Origin: K189A clade bacterium
Lineage (GTDB): Bacteria > Pseudomonadota > Gammaproteobacteria > Pseudomonadales > Azotimanducaceae
Length of the DNA: 46,890 nt
Direction: 5' to 3'
Assembly: GCA_902528515.1 (NCBI GenBank)
Contig: CABZTD010000014.1
Span: 1 to 46,890, forward strand
This document shows positions 43,058 through 46,890 of this stretch, piece after piece (the first letter of the stretch is position 1; each line of letters opens with the position of its first letter). A program made the position numbers and the translations under genes. A model generated the notes under the pieces. That model saw nothing but the letters and a program-made list of their open reading frames with translations. It did not search any database and had not been told where the DNA came from.

Positions 43058-44380
43058 CTACTTTCGAGTTACCCGCACGGGTAGAGACGTGTAGCCTTTA
43101 ACAAAGGATGAAAAAGTGCGTTCTACTTCACCGACAACTTCGATGTTCTCGAAGCGCTCCATTATTTCTTCCCAGAGGACTCGCAGCTGCATCTCAGCCA
43201 ATCTGTTACCCATGCAACGATGAATTCCGAACCCAAATGATAGATGGTTGCGTGCGTTAGCTCGGTCGATTATTAGATCTTCGCCACGATCAAATACATT
43301 TTCATCGCGGTTGCCCGATACGTACCACATCAAAATCTGGTCTCCAGCCTTGATGTCTTTTCCCCCTATCGTGCAGTCGTTATTAGCGGTACGGCGCATG
43401 TAGGCCAGGGGTGTCTGCCAGCGGATTATTTCGGCTACCATATTCGGAATCAAAGAAGGATCTTTCTTCAGCTTTTCATACTCGGAAGGAAACTGGTTTA
43501 AAGCCAGGACACCCCCGGACATTGAATTGCGCGTAGTGTCATTACCCCCAACGATCAATAAGATCAGGTTGCCGAGAAACTCCATTGGCTCCATATTCTT
43601 GGTGTCTTCCCCATGCGCGAGCATGGAAACGAAATCACCCGTAGGATTCTTTTTGCGCTCTTCCCAAATTTGTGTGAAGTACACTAAGCACTCGATCAAC
43701 TCTTCGCGGCGTTGTTCTTCAGTGTCGATCACGCCACCACCGGGTACAGCGGTGGCAACATCGGACCAACGAGTGAGCTTAGCGCGCTCCTCATAGGGGA
43801 AGTCGAATAGCGTAGCAAGCATACGCGTTGTTAGTTCGATCGATACTTTATCAACCCAGTTAAAGGTTTCACCCTCAGGAAGTGAGTCAAGAACCTCGCA
43901 AGTCCGCTCTCGAATCAAGGCTTCCATAGCAGCCAAGTTTCGGGTCGATACCACCGGAGCAACCGTGCGTCGTTGCACATCGTGCTTTGGCGGATCCATC
44001 GCAATAAACAGAGAAATATCCAGTGCCCCTTCAGGCAGCGGCTGATCAATCGGAAAGCCAAGCGTTATGCCATGAGCACTGGAAAAGTTCTTGTGGTCGG
44101 TGTCGACCGCTTTGATCTCATCATAGCGAGTCAAAGACCAGTAGCGACCAGCGACGTCCGTCTCGTTAAAGTGCACAGGGTCTTCACGTCTTAAGCGCTC
44201 AAAATATTCGAGCATACGGTTTTCACTAAACAGCCGATTCCAAACCGGATTGATTTCGTCTAGCGGGACCTCGTGCGCCGCTGGAATGGGTCCTCGATTA
44301 CTCAGGTCCTGCTCGCTTCCCGGACGCACGAATTCTGGCGCGGACGCTGCGTCAATTTCTGTGTTTATGGCTTCGCTCAT
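43058..44380 (-). CDS. Cytochrome P450, CYP153-like
   Basis: 440-residue P450 from ATG at 44380 (GGGGCGA just upstream); ATG at 44416 is an alternative giving 452. The heme Cys389 lies in FGFGIHRCMGNRLAE, the I-helix oxygen motif in GGNDTTRNS and ExxR in EIIRW. MVAEIIRWQTPLAYMRRTA, MWYVSGNRDENVF and FVKGYTSLPVRV are very close to what I recall of CYP153 alkane/fatty-acid terminal hydroxylases. These need a ferredoxin and reductase, which are absent here, so they must be encoded elsewhere. Oxidised alkanes would feed the beta-oxidation genes in this window. Confidence 0.88.
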   Translation of the reverse strand: MSEAINTEIDAASAPEFVRPGSEQDLSNRGPIPAAHEVPLDEINPVWNRLFSENRMLEYFERLRREDPVHFNETDVAGRYWSLTRYDEIKAVDTDHKNFSSAHGITLGFPIDQPLPEGALDISLFIAMDPPKHDVQRRTVAPVVSTRNLAAMEALIRERTCEVLDSLPEGETFNWVDKVSIELTTRMLATLFDFPYEERAKLTRWSDVATAVPGGGVIDTEEQRREELIECLVYFTQIWEERKKNPTGDFVSMLAHGEDTKNMEPMEFLGNLILLIVGGNDTTRNSMSGGVLALNQFPSEYEKLKKDPSLIPNMVAEIIRWQTPLAYMRRTANNDCTIGGKDIKAGDQILMWYVSGNRDENVFDRGEDLIIDRANARNHLSFGFGIHRCMGNRLAEMQLRVLWEEIMERFENIEVVGEVERTFSSFVKGYTSLPVRVTRK

Positions 44381-44471
44381 CTTTTCGCCCCGAATCTCCT
44401 CTTGATTACTAAACATAACTCAGTTTTAAGCAGTAAGCGACGATAAAGCTCGAACCAAATCAATTGAATCA

Positions 44472-45173
44472 TTAATAGCCGGCGAATCTGAGAGCCGCCT
44501 TTACATGCAATACCGTGGTGTCGAAAGCGGGAAATCGGGCTTCTTCCGGCGTCATCAGTAGGCCGATTTCGGTGCATCCGAAAATAACACCGTCGGCTGG
44601 CGCGTTTTGGTCACTAACTGCCTTTTCAATAACTCGCATATATTTCTGCTTGGACGCTTCGATCACCTTGCCCCGGCAAAGTTCTTCGTAGATCACCCGA
44701 TGCACTTCAATTCGATCTTGCTTTTCAGGCACCACAGCAGAGATTCCGTGCCGCTCCCTCAAATAGTCGAGATAAAAATCTTGTTCCATGACGAAGCGGG
44801 TCGCCAAAACTAGAGGCCGACGCGAGCCACTTTCATGGATTGCATGAGCTATAGCGTCCCCTATATGTAGCAATGGTATATGAACAGCGGCTTGCACCTC
44901 AGACGCCATCTTGTGCATGGTGTTACTGCAAATTAGCACGCACTCTGCGCCAGCCTCTTCAAGCTCTCTGCCCGCATCAATTATCATCTGCGTCAGGCCA
45001 TCCCAGTCGCCAGCCGTTTGCAGCCTCTCGATATAGTGAAAATCAAAGGATCGAAGCAGAAGATCTGCCGAGTGAAGGCCACCCAAGCGCTCCCGCGCGC
45101 CGCGGTTTAACAGCTGGTAATAGATGGTTGTGCTTTCCCAACTCATCCCGCCGATAAGACCAATTTTTTTCAT
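44472..45173 (-). CDS. Aspartate/glutamate racemase family protein
   Basis: 233-residue protein with two Rossmann-like halves, each giving a catalytic Cys: Cys82 in LICSNTMHKM and Cys200 in IFGCTEIGLL. KIGLIGGMSWESTTIYYQLLN at the N terminus and TRFVMEQDFYLDYL are typical of the YgeA/RacX branch, which racemises amino acids without a cofactor. I chose ATG at 45173 (GGGAAAA upstream); the open frame to 45269 adds residues without similarity. It lies 91 bp before the P450 and could be in its transcript. Confidence 0.9.
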   Translation of the reverse strand: MKKIGLIGGMSWESTTIYYQLLNRGARERLGGLHSADLLLRSFDFHYIERLQTAGDWDGLTQMIIDAGRELEEAGAECVLICSNTMHKMASEVQAAVHIPLLHIGDAIAHAIHESGSRRPLVLATRFVMEQDFYLDYLRERHGISAVVPEKQDRIEVHRVIYEELCRGKVIEASKQKYMRVIEKAVSDQNAPADGVIFGCTEIGLLMTPEEARFPAFDTTVLHVKAALRFAGY

Positions 45174-45321
45174 AGTTTTTTCCCGACGAACGCAACAGAA
45201 CCACGCCTTCATCACCTTAAATGCAGAAAAATTCGTAACGCGCCGTTTCATAAACCAATACTCACGCATTGGGTTTTCAAATTAAAACGTGTGCTTGAAC
45301 GCGATTAATTTGTAGCGATCG

Positions 45322-46317
45322 TCAGATCTGCCTAATCTCCTCTAGTAAATCACTGGGAGTATTTTCAGGCATCGCGATGACATCAACAGATCCAGCAAAT
45401 CGACGACGAATTTTATCCGTTATCTGATCGAATCGCCCTACGGCGCAAAACTCGTTAACAATATCGTCAGAGACTTCGTTGGTCATCTGCTCCCACTGAC
45501 CCTTTTTCGACAAGTCGTTAAGCTTGAATCCGAGATCTTCCCAGCCGTGTTGTTCGAATACGGGCCAGTAAGATGGCGTTGAGCCATAAAAGCCCACGCG
45601 CATGCGTACCCACTCGAACATCTTGCTTACAGCCTCATCGTCAGCGCCCGTGACCACGAAACCTCCTCCACTGATCTCAAAATCTTCTCGACGTCGACCT
45701 GAGTTTTCTAAACCCTTGTTGAGCCGAGGCAATATGACTTCCCGCAGATATTTGCCAGTGCAGAAGGCATGCAGCATAACGCCGTCACACTCCTGTGCCG
45801 CCACCTTCATCATGACGGGGCCAACCGCAGCAATTTGCACTTTTGGTGTGCCGTATTCGCAGGGCTCTGGAGTGAAGTTAGGAGTCATCAAACTGAACTG
45901 GTAGTGCTCGCCCTGATAGTCCAAGGGCGTGCCATTGGTCCAACAGTCCCAGATCGCACGCAGCGACTGCACATACTCACGCATGCGCGGTGCGGGTGCT
46001 GACCAGGGCACGCTGAATCGCCGCACATTATGACCCTTCACCTGGCTGCCAATACCAAGGGTAAAGCGCCCCTTGCTGGCCCGCTGTAGGTCCCAAGACA
46101 AATTCGCAGCTACCATTGGACTGCGGGAAAAAGCGATGGCGATACTGGTGCGAAGCTCTAGCGACTCGGTATGAGTCGCCGCCACCGCCAACGGCAAAAA
46201 TGCATCTTGACGGTTTTCTTGCGTGGAGACGCCTGTGAATCCGCCATCTTCAATGGCCTTTGCCGATGTCCCCACGGCATTCAAATCATGGACGGGCAGT
46301 CCAGTATTGATTTTCAT
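45322..46317 (-). CDS. LLM-class F420-dependent oxidoreductase (TIGR03617-like)
   Basis: 331-residue luciferase-like TIM-barrel flavoenzyme. KINTGLPVHDLNAVG, GGFTGVSTQENRQDAFLPL, SKGRFTLGIGSQVKGHNVRRF and REYVQSLRAIWDCW are close to the mycobacterial-type family called TIGR03617. The WxGxxxGxHY-like region is YQGEHYQFSLMTPNF. ATG has AAGG nine bases upstream. It begins 15 bp after the GST stop, so the two form an operon. Cofactor F420 versus FMN is unknown. Confidence 0.9.
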   Translation of the reverse strand: MKINTGLPVHDLNAVGTSAKAIEDGGFTGVSTQENRQDAFLPLAVAATHTESLELRTSIAIAFSRSPMVAANLSWDLQRASKGRFTLGIGSQVKGHNVRRFSVPWSAPAPRMREYVQSLRAIWDCWTNGTPLDYQGEHYQFSLMTPNFTPEPCEYGTPKVQIAAVGPVMMKVAAQECDGVMLHAFCTGKYLREVILPRLNKGLENSGRRREDFEISGGGFVVTGADDEAVSKMFEWVRMRVGFYGSTPSYWPVFEQHGWEDLGFKLNDLSKKGQWEQMTNEVSDDIVNEFCAVGRFDQITDKIRRRFAGSVDVIAMPENTPSDLLEEIRQI

Positions 46318-46332
46318 GGTGCTAACCTTAGG

Positions 46333-46890
46333 CTAACCCTGCTGTTTTTGACGCGCGCTTTTGAACCCTGGACGCTCCATAAGGTTTGCCAGATAACGTT
46401 TGCAGTTGGGTTTGTAGCGCTCGTCCAATCCCAGCGAAACACCTAGGAACAGGGCGTAACCCACGGCGATATCGGCCATGGTGAACTTATCGGCGCAAAG
46501 AAAATCCTTGCCCTCCAGCGCCATCTCCACCGAACGCAGGCGCGAGTGATACCAAATAGAGTAGTCCTCAACTACCTGGGGAATCCGCCGCTCTTCAGGC
46601 TCGAGGCGCGTGTACCGTAGCACCAGGGTTTGCGGGAATGTGAACGTAGCATCGCTGCGGTACAGCCAGTTTAGGTACTCGCCGTAGGCGGGGTGATCCT
46701 TGGCGACGCCCAATGCCCTTGAACCATACATATCTTCTAGGTAGTGACAGATACCCGAGGACTCCGTCATTACTAACTCTCCGTCGGTAAATGTAGGCAC
46801 CGTGCCTAGGGGGTTTAAATCCAGATAGCCGGGATAGGTGGCGCGCGGCGGAAACTCCATATTGATAAGTTCGTATTCAAGGCCCAATTC
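46333..46890 (-). CDS. Glutathione S-transferase family protein, 5' end cut by window edge
   Basis: Part of a cytosolic GST; the frame is open through the right edge (the upstream codons read Glu-Leu-Gly-Leu-Glu-Tyr), so the first 10-20 residues are missing. The thioredoxin-like domain is seen from strand 2 on: NPLGTVPTF and the glutathione-binding MTESSGICHYLED (TESxAI-like). The helical C-terminal domain starts at about residue 75 and has DKFTMADIAVGYALF, the GST N-capping motif (T/S-x-A-D). First gene of the pair with the LLM enzyme at 45322. Confidence 0.88.
   Translation of the reverse strand, partial: ELGLEYELINMEFPPRATYPGYLDLNPLGTVPTFTDGELVMTESSGICHYLEDMYGSRALGVAKDHPAYGEYLNWLYRSDATFTFPQTLVLRYTRLEPEERRIPQVVEDYSIWYHSRLRSVEMALEGKDFLCADKFTMADIAVGYALFLGVSLGLDERYKPNCKRYLANLMERPGFKSARQKQQG

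Noticed and set aside
1-46890. CRISPR arrays, insertion sequences, prophage genes, tRNA or rRNA genes
   Set aside because: Looked for and not seen; the 12-bp array at 23601 has spacers far too short for CRISPR.

Overview
The window looks like chromosomal DNA of an aerobic, probably marine gammaproteobacterium. The paired cmoA/cmoB tRNA-modification genes, an OmpR/EnvZ two-component pair, a PA0069-type radical SAM gene under a LexA-type operator and a YccA-type Bax inhibitor protein all fit that group. Many enzymes for acyl-CoA, alkane, terpenoid or steroid catabolism (MaoC hydratases, crotonase, thiolase, acyl-CoA dehydrogenases, CYP153-like P450, LLM flavoenzymes, nitronate monooxygenase, flavin reductase, PhyH dioxygenase) suggest a lipid or hydrocarbon degrader of the Halieaceae/Spongiibacteraceae kind. 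The lineage is inferred; no rRNA or tRNA gene is present.

Layout. 1-2.3 kb: end of an SDR gene facing a minus-strand MaoC / FAS1-like dehydratase / crotonase set. 2.6-5.6 kb: a minus-strand operon of an unknown exported protein, ompR and envZ. 5.8-7.0 kb: thiolase. 7.4-7.9 kb: a glutathione peroxidase whose catalytic residue is encoded by in-frame TGA, followed at the right distance by a perfect stem-loop; this is very probably a selenoprotein and is the main discovery here. 8.2-13.3 kb (plus): an acyl-CoA dehydrogenase broken by one TAG, a YceI protein, an ANKH/MATE-like membrane protein, an alpha/beta hydrolase and a CinA-like/nucleotidyltransferase fusion. 13.3-17.5 kb: MATE transporter, LLM flavoenzyme, nitronate monooxygenase and flavin reductase. 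17.7-23.5 kb (plus): LemA with an M48 protease, cmoAB, a small tail-anchored protein and a second acyl-CoA dehydrogenase. 23.6-28.5 kb: a 12-bp tandem repeat, a DUF4156 lipoprotein, Smr protein, PhyH dioxygenase, APC permease and the LexA-controlled radical SAM gene. 28.5-33.4 kb: GNAT, hydrolase, and a MoxR/VWA (NorQ/NorD-like) pair without an evident client. 33.5-37.5 kb: YccA, a decayed acyltransferase, rhomboid protease and a DUF3300 protein with an Arg/His-rich tail. 37.5-41.5 kb (minus): homocysteine methyltransferase, MDR reductase, SnoaL-like protein and sodium:solute symporter, tightly packed. 42-46.9 kb: Lin0512 protein, a gene-poor stretch with perfect hairpins, then CYP153-like P450, Asp/Glu racemase-like protein, LLM enzyme and a GST running off the edge.

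TAG and TGA both serve as ordinary stops for many intact genes here. The TAG codons inside the two broken genes are therefore lesions (or read errors), and the TGA in the peroxidase needs its local stem-loop to be read as selenocysteine.
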